Positions 10,936 to 20,191 are shown, counted from the stretch's first letter. The stretch: DNA of 64,000 nt from an archaeon (GCA_018697095.1 JABHSG010000003.1:420839-484838), one strand, 5' to 3'. Program-made: numbers and translations. The notes: a model not told the origin generated them from the sequence alone.

Positions 10936-11079
10936 GAAAACCACCTGTCTCTAAGCCTTTTCCACCTTGGGCGCTTTTTAAACATTTCGCAGAAACTATA
11001 GCTAAAACAGCTCTTAAACATATAACATAATAATTCAGAAATAAAGTAAAAAAAACAAAAAAAAAAAATAATAATTAAT

Positions 11080-11562
11080 TTAGTTCAAAATATGAGCTTC
11101 ATGCACATTTTTGTAACTGTGCAATTCATTACCAGCAAACCATAATTCAACTTCTGCTTTTGCTTCTTTTAGAGTTGCGCTAGCGTGAATTAAGTTTTTA
11201 AGACCGATTTTTTTACTATCTGCCCAGCCATAACTTGCGTGTGCAAAATCTCCACGAATAGTCCCAGGTGCTGCACTTTTAGGTTCAGTTCCACCAACCA
11301 TCTTTCGAATTAGTGCAACAGCTTCAATTCCTTCAAAAACCATAGCTAGTACTGGTCCTTCAGTAATCATATTTTCAAGTCCAGGATAAAAACCTTTTTC
11401 AACGTGTTCTTCGTAATGTTTTTTGGACCTTTCTTTATCTGCCCAAACCATTTTACAACCAACCATTTTTAGGCCAGCATCTTCAAATCTTCCAAGTACT
11501 CTTCCCATCAAACCACGTTGTACAGTATCTGGTTTGAATAAAACTAATGTTCTTTCAATCAT
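11080..11562 (-). CDS. ndk: Nucleoside diphosphate kinase
   Basis: ERTLVLFKPDTVQRGLMGRVLGRFE; GTIRGDFA. Confidence 0.96.
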   Translation of the reverse strand: MIERTLVLFKPDTVQRGLMGRVLGRFEDAGLKMVGCKMVWADKERSKKHYEEHVEKGFYPGLENMITEGPVLAMVFEGIEAVALIRKMVGGTEPKSAAPGTIRGDFAHASYGWADSKKIGLKNLIHASATLKEAKAEVELWFAGNELHSYKNVHEAHILN

Positions 11563-11665
11563 TTTTATCTATCCTCACGTTATTAGTATATTCTATACTA
11601 TAAATTCAAATCATTATTAATTAAATTAAAAAAAAAGAAAACAAAAACAAGATATGAGTTTCAAA

Positions 11666-11878
11666 TTATTTTTTCTTAGCAGCTGATGATTTTTGCTTTT
11701 TAGCTTTTTCATCATGAAAAAACTTAGTCCATTTAGTCCTAAGTGGTTTTCTTTTAAGTTTCAAATAATTTTTTTCACATTTAGATCCTGTAAAGTGTAA
11801 GATTGCCCCATCAGCTTTGATGTACATCTTACCAGTACCAGGTTCCATTCTTTCTCCGCAAAAATTACATGTTGGCAT
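11666..11878 (-). CDS. rpl24e: Ribosomal protein L24e
   Basis: CNFCGERMEPGTGKMYIKADGAILHFTGSKCEKNYLKLKRKPLRTKWT. Confidence 0.97.
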   Translation of the reverse strand: MPTCNFCGERMEPGTGKMYIKADGAILHFTGSKCEKNYLKLKRKPLRTKWTKFFHDEKAKKQKSSAAKKK

Positions 11879-11889
11879 TCTTTAGTCAC

Positions 11890-12174
11890 CTATTTCTTCT
11901 TCTTGCGCTTTCCGCCAGCTCTAGCTTCCAGTTCAGTATCAAGTAACATCAGTGTGTCACCAATTCTAACTGGACCTTTTACATTACGACGAATTGCTTT
12001 ATTTTTATCACGGCCATCAAGGATTTGTGCCATCACAAGAATTAAACCTCCTCGTGATCCGCCACGGCTAAGAATCTCTTTCACTTCAGCGGGTACTGCA
12101 CTTGCAAACCCAGCTTCAGATCCACTAGAATCTTTGCCTTTTCCTCCTTTGCCTTTTTGTTGTTGTATTGCCAT
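11890..12174 (-). CDS. rps28e: Ribosomal protein S28e
   Basis: [47 protein letters not shown]. Confidence 0.96.
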   Translation of the reverse strand: MAIQQQKGKGGKGKDSSGSEAGFASAVPAEVKEILSRGGSRGGLILVMAQILDGRDKNKAIRRNVKGPVRIGDTLMLLDTELEARAGGKRKKKK

Positions 12175-12182
12175 CTATTCAC

Positions 12183-12497
12183 CTATGCATTAAGTTCTTT
12201 AAGTAGAGCTTTAGCATCTCCTTCTTTGGTAATAGCAACTGCTGCACATCCAACACTTAGGCCAACTGCTGCGCCTAAATCATCTTTTTTGCTAACTTCA
12301 ACACATAATACTTCTTTCTCTTTTGATAAAAGAGGTAAGTGCATTACGATTTCTTTAGGGTTAACATCGCCCGCGTATGCTACAAGTTTTGCAGTTCCAC
12401 GTTCAAGTGCTTTAGTCACTTCGTTAGATCCCTTACTAATTTTTCCTGTGTTTCGAGCAATTTCAATTGCTTCGAGTACTTTTGCTTCATCAGCCAT
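12183..12497 (-). CDS. rpl7ae: Ribosomal protein L7Ae (K-turn binding)
   Basis: KISKGSNEVTKALERGTAKLVAYAGDVNPKEIVMHLPLL; conserved cluster with S28e, L24e and Ndk. Confidence 0.96.
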   Translation of the reverse strand: MADEAKVLEAIEIARNTGKISKGSNEVTKALERGTAKLVAYAGDVNPKEIVMHLPLLSKEKEVLCVEVSKKDDLGAAVGLSVGCAAVAITKEGDAKALLKELNA

Positions 12498-12690
12498 TTT
12501 ATTTTGTCCTCACAAATGTCTTAACCTAATTTAGAAATTCAATAATTGCTATCGAACCTCGTTGCAACAAATATAAACCATGCAACTCATTGGTTAACAT
12601 CCTCTACCCGAGTACCTTATTTATAAATGTTATGCCAAACATAGCTTTGTAAGAAAAGTATTTTTTAAATTTTGCAAATCCAAATAACTT

Positions 12691-13296
12691 TTATTTTTCG
12701 CATAACTTCGCTAAATCAAATTCTCGAATTTCTTTTAACAACTCTCTCGCAGCTATACGTGCTACATTTGTCTGGCCAGAACTAGTGCTATATCTTTCAA
12801 CAAATGAATGTAATGCAAGCATTGCAAACAGTGCATTTTCAGGAGAACTCCCATTATTATGTATATATCTGTTATCTACAAATCCTTCAGAGTTAAATTT
12901 GATATCTTCACCTTGAGTCCAGTGGTTTGTGATGCCTCCCCTTATTTGATCTTCACATGTTCCAGTAGGAAGATAAAGCCTTCCCTTTACAAAAGAATAA
13001 TTCCTTATATCATTGAAATCAGGTCTTTTATCTTTTCTGTGAAGTGCGCCTGCTACCTCAATACATTTTACTCTTTCACTAATTAACTCGTAAGAAAAAC
13101 CTATACTAAATAATTGGCCCCTGTCTACTTCAACACGAGCAGTTAAGCCATTCTCAGCCACCATGTCCCATGGTGTTTCAGAAGAAGGTGGATTGAAAAT
13201 TCCTCTTTCATCTACAAATGGTGCTTTTGCAATATCAGTGCCACGATAATTATTTTTAACAAAATCAAGTATCGCTGCTTTATGATCATAATCCAT
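12691..13296 (-). CDS. Hypothetical protein
   Basis: 201-aa ORF with credible composition; no family recognised. Confidence 0.7.
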   Translation of the reverse strand: MDYDHKAAILDFVKNNYRGTDIAKAPFVDERGIFNPPSSETPWDMVAENGLTARVEVDRGQLFSIGFSYELISERVKCIEVAGALHRKDKRPDFNDIRNYSFVKGRLYLPTGTCEDQIRGGITNHWTQGEDIKFNSEGFVDNRYIHNNGSSPENALFAMLALHSFVERYSTSSGQTNVARIAARELLKEIREFDLAKLCEK

Positions 13297-13445
13297 ACTA
13301 ATTCAAAAGAGACACCATTTATAAGTTTACTCTTTGAAAGAGGCAACAATCGCAAAAGGCATCCACACTAACTTAACCATCTTCTAAACTAAAACTCTAC
13401 TCGATATTTTTAAACACAATCAATTTAAACAATTTTAAGCAAAAT

Positions 13446-14048
13446 TCACTTAGCAAGATCAAGAAGCACAGAATCCTCGGTATATCTTTTGCTATATGCA
13501 TTTCCCCAGACGTCAGGGTCAATGAACCGCTTAACTCTTCTACCATCTGGCATCACAACTGTAACAGATTCTTTATCGAATTTAGATTCAATCATTTCAA
13601 GTGTTCTTCCATTAGATACATCTTCCATTAAAAGACCAAGAAGTGGTTCCATTCTATTTTCAACCGGTGTTTGAACAGCCCCTACAAAATAAGGTGGATT
13701 TTTTTCTAATTCAAATGCTCTTTCATATCCCATCAGTTGTCCTTCAATATCAAGTGGGCTTTCACTAAAATATGGCAGCATAAATTTAAGCTTAAGTGCC
13801 AAAGGAATGTTTTGACCATTTAAGGGGTCAGTAACGCTTGCTTCAAGTCCAAAAGTTCCATGGACTGTTCCTTCACCTAATCTAATTACTCCCTCTGGCC
13901 AAATAAACTGTCTTTTTCTTCTGCCATCATCATCAAGAGCATACATTGCATTAAACACTGCTTGTATTCTATCACAAATATCATGATTAGCTGCGATAAC
14001 TGGCATCAAACGCTGTGTTCGAGCAAAATACTGTTCTGCTAAATTCAT
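13446..14048 (-). CDS. Hypothetical protein with faint protein-kinase N-lobe resemblance
   Basis: GEGTVHGTFGLEASV..IPLALKLKF..LMGYERAFEL..LLGLLMEDVSNGRTLE. Confidence 0.7.
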   Translation of the reverse strand: MNLAEQYFARTQRLMPVIAANHDICDRIQAVFNAMYALDDDGRRKRQFIWPEGVIRLGEGTVHGTFGLEASVTDPLNGQNIPLALKLKFMLPYFSESPLDIEGQLMGYERAFELEKNPPYFVGAVQTPVENRMEPLLGLLMEDVSNGRTLEMIESKFDKESVTVVMPDGRRVKRFIDPDVWGNAYSKRYTEDSVLLDLAK

Positions 14049-14149
14049 GTCCTTGGTTTTTTAATCAAAATATTATAAACATTTACTACAAAACTATGAA
14101 CATAATTGCAAAAGCTTCTTAAACTAAATTCTAAAAAACCTCATTCAAG

Positions 14150-16042
14150 ATGTGTGGAATAATAGGTTACATTGGTCCAAAGGTTGCGTATCCAATACTT
14201 CTAACTGGGCTAAAAAGAATGGAGTACCGTGGTTACGACTCTGCTGGTATTTCTACAATCAGTATAGAAGATAATCAAAGAGCAGTTAACATAGTAAAAA
14301 AGCAAGGTAAAGTATCAAACTTAGAAAACAAACAAACCGAACTACAAGGAAACTTAGGGCTGGCGCACACGCGCTGGGCCACACATGGCCAGCCAAGCGA
14401 ACTCAATTCTCATCCACATTTTAATGATGATAAATCTTTAATGCTTGTACACAACGGTATCATTGAAAACTATCTAACTATCAAACGTAACCTTGAGCAA
14501 AGAGGTTATGTTTTCCATACTCAAACAGATACTGAAGTTCTTACAAAACTAATTGATTACTATCATAAAAAGTGTAAACAAAAACTCTCAACTACTCTTC
14601 AAAATTACGAGCAAAAAAAAGATCCTTTAGAATTAGCTCTTAGAGCCGCACTTCATGATGTTGTTGGAGCTTACGGAATTGTTTTATTCCACAAAGATAC
14701 TAACAAACTTTACGCAGCAAAACATGGGAGTCCACTTGTAATTGGAATTGGTAAAAACGAACACTTTGTTGCTAGTGACCCTGCGGCTTTTTTAGATCAC
14801 ACACGTAGAGTTCTCTACCTCGAAGACGAAGACATCGCTATCATAAAAGAAAATTCTTACGAACTCAAAAGTCTTTGCAGTCACAATGGTGAGTGTATCA
14901 AACGTAAAGAAGATTTGGTTGACTGGGATATAACTGCTGTTGAAAAAAATGGTTATGAACATTTTATGCTAAAAGAAATAATGGAGCAACCACAAACGCT
15001 TGCGAATTGTCTCGCTGGACGTTTAGATCCACAATTGAACGACATTAAATTCACATTAAAACTTACTCTTAACTTTATTAAAAATATTAAACGTATCTCC
15101 ATCATTGCTTGTGGAACCAGTAGCTACGCAGCTATGGCTGGAAAATTTCTAATTGAAAAGTATCTACGAATTCCAACTGAAGTTGAGGTGGCTAGTGAGT
15201 GGCGCTACAAAAATCCAATTATTAGTAAAGATGATTTGGTGATTGTGATATCTCAGTCCGGTGAAACTGCTGATACATTAGCAGCACTAAAACTTGCAAA
15301 ACAATTTGGCGCCAAAACTTTTGGAATAATTAATGTGGTAGGATCCACAATGTCACGCGAAGTTGATTCTGGAATTTATATCCATGCAGGTCCAGAGATT
15401 TGCGTAGCTTCCACTAAAGCTTTCACAGCGCAAGTACTTTGTCTAAATTTTCTCTTAATCAAACTTGGAAAAATCAGGGGCGACTTAACAGAAACTCAAA
15501 TCCAACGTATGATCTCGAACCTTCTAAATACTCCTGAACTCGTAAAACAATCATTAAATAATATTGAGCAAATAAAAGCTGCAGCGAATTTAATCAAAGA
15601 CAAACAATCTATTTTCTATCTTGGTAGGGGAATCAATTTTGCAACTGCTAAAGAAGGCGCAATTAAAATTAAAGAAATATCTTACATCCACGCAGAAGAT
15701 TTCGCGTCAGGTGAAATGAAACATGGGCCAATTGCATTACTCGAAAAAGGATTTCCAGTTGTGACTTTTGTAAACAAAAACGATCCACTTTACGAAAAGA
15801 ACCTCTCCTCTATCCAAGAAGCAAAGGCTCGTGGCGCATACATTATTGTAGTAGCTGATCACATTGACAGCACCTTGCAATCCTATGCAGATACAATCTT
15901 GCAAGTTCCTAAAGTGCCTGACTATTTGCAACCTCTAATTAACACAATTCCACTTCAACTTCTTGCGTATTATACTGCAAAGCTACGTGGCTGCGAAATT
16001 GACCAACCTAAGAACTTAGCAAAAAGCGTTACCGTCGAGTAA
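14150..16042 (+). CDS. glmS: Glutamine-fructose-6-phosphate aminotransferase
   Basis: MCGIIGYIG N-terminal Cys; HTRWATHG; two SIS domains; C-terminal LAKSVTVE. Confidence 0.98.
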   Translation: MCGIIGYIGPKVAYPILLTGLKRMEYRGYDSAGISTISIEDNQRAVNIVKKQGKVSNLENKQTELQGNLGLAHTRWATHGQPSELNSHPHFNDDKSLMLVHNGIIENYLTIKRNLEQRGYVFHTQTDTEVLTKLIDYYHKKCKQKLSTTLQNYEQKKDPLELALRAALHDVVGAYGIVLFHKDTNKLYAAKHGSPLVIGIGKNEHFVASDPAAFLDHTRRVLYLEDEDIAIIKENSYELKSLCSHNGECIKRKEDLVDWDITAVEKNGYEHFMLKEIMEQPQTLANCLAGRLDPQLNDIKFTLKLTLNFIKNIKRISIIACGTSSYAAMAGKFLIEKYLRIPTEVEVASEWRYKNPIISKDDLVIVISQSGETADTLAALKLAKQFGAKTFGIINVVGSTMSREVDSGIYIHAGPEICVASTKAFTAQVLCLNFLLIKLGKIRGDLTETQIQRMISNLLNTPELVKQSLNNIEQIKAAANLIKDKQSIFYLGRGINFATAKEGAIKIKEISYIHAEDFASGEMKHGPIALLEKGFPVVTFVNKNDPLYEKNLSSIQEAKARGAYIIVVADHIDSTLQSYADTILQVPKVPDYLQPLINTIPLQLLAYYTAKLRGCEIDQPKNLAKSVTVE

Positions 16043-16099
16043 TGTAATTTAGCGAATTTTAATTATCTTAAACCAGTCTTCTATAATTAAAATAATTAT

Positions 16100-16335
16100 T
16101 CAAAAAAGAAATAAGGGCCAAGCATTTGCTGGCCCCAATAGAGGTGTTGGGTCTTGAGAACAAAACCCATTTGTTTTGAGTGTGGATGGAAGTCCACATT
16201 CAAAGAGGTGGTTTGCGAGACTTGACGAGCAAGCCTCAAAAATCCAGTTAAGGATTTTTTTAAGTTTGAGTCTTGGTATAAGACTCAAGAGGTGTGTGTT
16301 CAAAGCAAGGTAGGTGGCCTTGCTCTTGGAAGAAC
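16100..16335. ncRNA. Candidate structured RNA: about seven tandem stem-loops with GAGGTG (+) / CACCTC (-) linkers
   Basis: Hairpins at 16115-16135, 16148-16169, 16175-16204 (12 bp), 16210-16235, 16238-16259, 16266-16288 (9 bp) and 16305-16323. GAGGTG at 16141, 16205 and 16289. Minus side has TATA-like CTTTATATAGC near 16358-16367 and T-rich TTATTTCTTTTTT after the last hairpin. Confidence 0.6.
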
Positions 16336-16506
16336 ATTATACTAACTGTCTATTTGCTATATAAAGCAAGTGAGGACTAAATGAAGAAACTAGTACCACA
16401 ATGTTTTTAAAAGGAAAAACAAAAAAACGACTATCAAGTAACAACCAAACTGACAAAAAAGTCATTTAACCGTTATTTTTTGAATGGATGGTGGAGAGAG
16501 GAAAAC

Positions 16507-17253
16507 ATGTTTACATTATTTCAAACACCACAATGGTTTGCAGGATTCGATCTACTATTTGATACTATTACACTTCTAATAGCATTACTAATTACAGCTT
16601 ACAGCTATAAATTATACAAGCTAAGTGATGAGAACAAGTTCTTTTACTTTTCAGTGGCTTTTGCACTAATGAGTGTTGGATTTTTATTCAAGTTAGGAAC
16701 ATATCTAACAATTTACTCTCCAGCATCTCAGTACGCTGCTGCTGTTACAATTGTAAAGGTTACAAACTCCCAAGGTATTGGTTCTATTTTTAGAAACTTA
16801 CTTTACAGAGCAGGCTACTTTGTTCAAATGGCTTCCATGCTTGGTTCATGGTTACTACTATTTTTTGTAAGTCAAAAAGGACGTGACCGTCTAAACAAGA
16901 TGCATGAAAGATCACAAATTTTACTTTCAATTTACTTAATCACTTTAATTGCAGTTGTAAGTACTTTTGAGTATCGTATTTTTTACTTAACAAGTCTAGT
17001 ACTTTTAGCTTTAATTGTGCTTCACTTATACGAGAATCACCGTTTAAGAAGATCACAAAACTCCAAAAAAGTTTTACTTGCATTTTTGCTTTTACTAGCA
17101 GCGCAAATATCTTTCGCTTTCATTTTTATTGTGCCAGAATTATACATTGTTGGTGAACTACTAACTCTAGCTGGGTTTGGAACTATTGCTGCAACTTATA
17201 TTGCAATTCAGCAAAAAACAAAACAGATGGCGAATTCCGAGGTACTCAGATAA
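16507..17253 (+). CDS. Polytopic membrane protein, hypothetical
   Basis: Multiple hydrophobic helices; ATG at 16507 has SD ggagagagg (ORF track starts at 16480). Confidence 0.8.
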   Translation: MFTLFQTPQWFAGFDLLFDTITLLIALLITAYSYKLYKLSDENKFFYFSVAFALMSVGFLFKLGTYLTIYSPASQYAAAVTIVKVTNSQGIGSIFRNLLYRAGYFVQMASMLGSWLLLFFVSQKGRDRLNKMHERSQILLSIYLITLIAVVSTFEYRIFYLTSLVLLALIVLHLYENHRLRRSQNSKKVLLAFLLLLAAQISFAFIFIVPELYIVGELLTLAGFGTIAATYIAIQQKTKQMANSEVLR

Positions 17254-17255
17254 AT

Positions 17256-17546
17256 ATGCCAGCAAAAACTAGAAGATCTCGTATGGAACTTGTTTTTGAT
17301 ATCCTTGAAGCTATTCAAAATAGGGGCGGCCAAATTAAACCAACTCATTTAATGTACAAATCAAATTTATCACACAAGCTTCTAACTAACTATCTTCAAG
17401 AGCTTACTCAAAAAGAAATGGTTGAAGTTCGTGAGTACCAGCAAAAAAAGACAGTGAACAAGATGGTTCACATTACTGAAAAAGGTCTTGGCTTTGTAGA
17501 AGAGTACCGTAAAATGCGTGAGTTCACCAGCGCCTTTGGCTTGTAA
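17256..17546 (+). CDS. Winged-helix DNA-binding protein
   Basis: KPTHLMYKSNLSHKLLTNYLQELTQKEMVEVREYQQKKTVNKMVHITEKGLGFVEEYRKM. Confidence 0.85.
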   Translation: MPAKTRRSRMELVFDILEAIQNRGGQIKPTHLMYKSNLSHKLLTNYLQELTQKEMVEVREYQQKKTVNKMVHITEKGLGFVEEYRKMREFTSAFGL

Positions 17547-17671
17547 ATATTTATTCATTCTTTTCAAATGATTCAAATCACTTATCTTCCATAAAATGTT
17601 TTCAAGCTAAAATAACTAGCCACTGGTCAGGTTCAGATATGGTTTAAATACCAGCTAATTTTAATTTTTTA

Positions 17672-18691
17672 ATGGATGATTTTGAATCAAAAATAGCTCA
17701 ATGTGTTGGTCTTTGGTTAGCTGAAGGTGACAATAAAACTCATTCTGAAGTTACTTTTACAAATAACTGCTTTCCATTAATCAAACTATTTCATCATGTG
17801 TCAAAGAGATTATTTTTGAGCTCTGGTGACTTTAGGCCAAGGTTATACTCTTACAAAAAGGAAGGTCAAAAAATAAAAAAGATTCTTTCCATACAAAACA
17901 ATGAATATTTTGACAAAAGAGCAAGAAAACCATACTATATCTACAGGTTCTCTTCAGTAAAACTAACAAAAATTTGGAAAGAAATAGTCCGGAAATTCAA
18001 AGAAGATGAGCAATATCACATTAAGATATTACAGGGATTTTTTGCAGGGGAAGGCAATGTCAAGTCAGGTAAAAAAAATAGAGCCCTACGAATTGCACAA
18101 AAATACAGATCAAAATTCTTTGAAGTAATATTTGATCAACTTCAACTTACTTATAATTTTAGAATTAAAGAGAGATCTTATATTTTTTGGTCAAGAACAA
18201 CATGGGATATTTTTGCCAAGCACCAAATTTCAGATCTACACCCAGAGAAAAAGCAAAGGTTTGAAACAATCCATTCTCAATTCAAGGAGTATCACTATCC
18301 AAAAAACTATCTATTAACAAGTATCCCTAAACAGTTGAAAAAGCCCAAGACTGCAAAAGAACTCTCAAAAATATTCTCAAGATCACAGGCGCGCGTCTCT
18401 GAAATATTAATAGAGCTAAAAAAGCAAAATAAAGTTGAAGATTTTAGAGTTGGAAGTAAAAATCATTGGGTAAGAATTCCTCATAACTTTGTAATCATCT
18501 CCAAAGTAAAAGAAAAGTACCTAAATATTCTTAAAGTACCGTGCCAAACATATCAAATAGCTAAAACTCTTGGAGTAACTCATAATACCTCAAGAAATAG
18601 GTTGTCTGAGCTTGAAAAATTGAGGTTAGTTGAAAAAAAAGAAAAACTATGGCACAAAAAAAAAACCTCAAAAATAATCGTCGTATTATAG
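17672..18691 (+). CDS. LAGLIDADG-like domain protein with C-terminal HTH domains
   Basis: Two LAGLIDADG-like motifs (CVGLWLAEGDN; LQGFFAGEGNV) followed by HTH segments (TAKELSKIFSRSQARVSEILIELKKQNKV; TYQIAKTLGVTHNTSRNRLSELEKLRLVEKK). Confidence 0.8.
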   Translation: MDDFESKIAQCVGLWLAEGDNKTHSEVTFTNNCFPLIKLFHHVSKRLFLSSGDFRPRLYSYKKEGQKIKKILSIQNNEYFDKRARKPYYIYRFSSVKLTKIWKEIVRKFKEDEQYHIKILQGFFAGEGNVKSGKKNRALRIAQKYRSKFFEVIFDQLQLTYNFRIKERSYIFWSRTTWDIFAKHQISDLHPEKKQRFETIHSQFKEYHYPKNYLLTSIPKQLKKPKTAKELSKIFSRSQARVSEILIELKKQNKVEDFRVGSKNHWVRIPHNFVIISKVKEKYLNILKVPCQTYQIAKTLGVTHNTSRNRLSELEKLRLVEKKEKLWHKKKTSKIIVVL

Positions 18692-19381
18692 TTGGCACTG
18701 ACGAGGCAGGAAGCGAAGTTTAGAAAAATCTATTCTTCTCCTAAAGGTCCTCTCATTGGCTCTATGATTATGGTAGCGCTAGCAGTAACACCTGAGCAAG
18801 AACAAAAACTGCAATGGCTTGGCGTAAAAGATTCTAAACTTCTAAGCCGTGAAGCCAGAGAGGAAATGTTTGATCGCATTCACGAAATTGTACATGACTT
18901 TCGAATAGAAGTAATTGAAGCAGATGCAGTTGACAACGCATTAAACGATATCAATAGTAACCTTAATTGGCTTGAAGCAAATTCTCAAGCAAGAATGTGT
19001 AGTGAACTTAACCCAGACCTTATGATTATAGATTGCCCAAGTATCAATATCCAAGGTTACACTGACTATTTTAAAACAAAACTAAGTAAAGGCGTTCTTG
19101 AAAAATCAGAAATTAGAATGGAACACAAAGCAGATGCTAAGTATCCAGTAGTTGCAGCAGCATCCGTTGTTGCTAAAGTAATTAGAGACAGAAGTATCGA
19201 CCATCTCAAAGAAGAAATTGGAATTGACTTTGGTTCAGGTTATATGGGTGATCAGAAAACCAGGGACTTTCTTAGTGAGCATTATGACAATCCTAAGTGC
19301 CAACATATCTTTAGAAAGATGTGGAAACCTTATCAGAATTTAGTAGAAGCTAAAAAACAAAAAAAACTAGGCGAGTTCTAA
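18649..19381 (+). pseudogene. rnhB: RNase HII, reading frame broken inside the DEAG-RG motif
   Basis: Frame 1 from ATG 18649: MAQKKNLKNNRRIIVGTDEAGSEV-TAG(18721). The body continues in frame 2 from GGT 18746: GPLIGSMIMVALAV...IDCPS...HKADAKYPVVAAASVVAKVIRD. Confidence 0.85.
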
Positions 19382-19390
19382 AAGTATTAA

Positions 19391-19642
19391 TTATTGTTCA
19401 GTTTGATATGTGTTGCCTGTTAAATAGTTACTTAGATTTTTGCGTGCCCCTCTAGCTCTTCCACGTACGTCTTCACTCATGTTTCTAGCTGTTCCACAAA
19501 GTCCTTCGTAAGCTAACTGTGTTAAAATGACAGGCGTTACAAGTAATCCTGCAGTTGCCAAAGCACCTACACCTAAAGTAGCTGTTCCTATTTTTTTCCC
19601 AGTTGTTGCAAATCTATCAATAGTAGTATCAATTGTTCTCAT
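19391..19642 (-). CDS. Small hypothetical protein with hydrophobic segment
   Basis: 83-aa ORF with central hydrophobic stretch and basic C-terminus. Confidence 0.6.
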   Translation of the reverse strand: MRTIDTTIDRFATTGKKIGTATLGVGALATAGLLVTPVILTQLAYEGLCGTARNMSEDVRGRARGARKNLSNYLTGNTYQTEQ

Positions 19643-19699
19643 AGTTCCTCACAAAAACGAAGCTCATTTAAAAAACTAGATGTAGTAAACTAAGAAAAA

Positions 19700-20191
19700 T
19701 CATTTCAAAATTACCAAGAAATCATAATTGTTTCTTGCTAAACCAATTTTTAATTCAGGTGGCATCACTGGTTTATCTTTAATCCAAGCACCATAACAAT
19801 CAAATAGATCTGTTTTTTTACTTCGCAAAAAGTTTCTTCCTTGCCAATAAATATTACTCGCAATGGAACACCCATCAGTTATTTTCGCTCTATTCCTCAT
19901 ATGAACTTGTGTATCATCTAATCTTCTTTCAGTTATTTCTTGCGCAGTAACTAATCTCGTCTCACCACGAAGTATTTTTTCTAAATAATCAACGTGTGCC
20001 AAAGTAACAGGGAATCTCCCATTAAAAAATTCTTCTTCTTTTACAAAATCAATTGCTGCCTTGTATCTATTAGAAGTTCCAAATTCATGGGCTCTTTTAA
20101 TTGTCTCATGAAATCTACTTCTACCATGACTCAAAAAAAACATAGAATCAAATAATGGGTTGTAAAAATCAGAATCTTGCCAATCAATCAT
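19700..20191 (-). CDS. Hypothetical protein with faint APH/choline-kinase C-lobe resemblance
   Basis: Begins MIDWQDSDFYNPLFDSMFFLSH, like the IDWE..P..DLA region of APH-type kinases. Confidence 0.65.
   Translation of the reverse strand: MIDWQDSDFYNPLFDSMFFLSHGRSRFHETIKRAHEFGTSNRYKAAIDFVKEEEFFNGRFPVTLAHVDYLEKILRGETRLVTAQEITERRLDDTQVHMRNRAKITDGCSIASNIYWQGRNFLRSKKTDLFDCYGAWIKDKPVMPPELKIGLARNNYDFLVILK

Noticed and set aside
16100-16303. 67-aa minus-strand ORF over the hairpin array
   Set aside because: Low-complexity translation across multiple inverted repeats, no SD; the RNA explanation fits better.
18708-18748. Canonical bulge-helix-bulge intron in RNase HII
   Set aside because: At the boundaries that restore G-R-G (18713/18714 and 18744/18745), the required 4-bp central helix (GAAG with GGTC) does not pair; other 31-nt removals also fail. 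A standard BHB intron is therefore not supported, though other mechanisms remain open.
17672-19381. Intein-containing or fused LAGLIDADG-RNase HII protein
   Set aside because: The frames align, but a TAG at 18689-18691 separates them and no intein splice-junction residues (Cys/Ser start, HN end) are seen.
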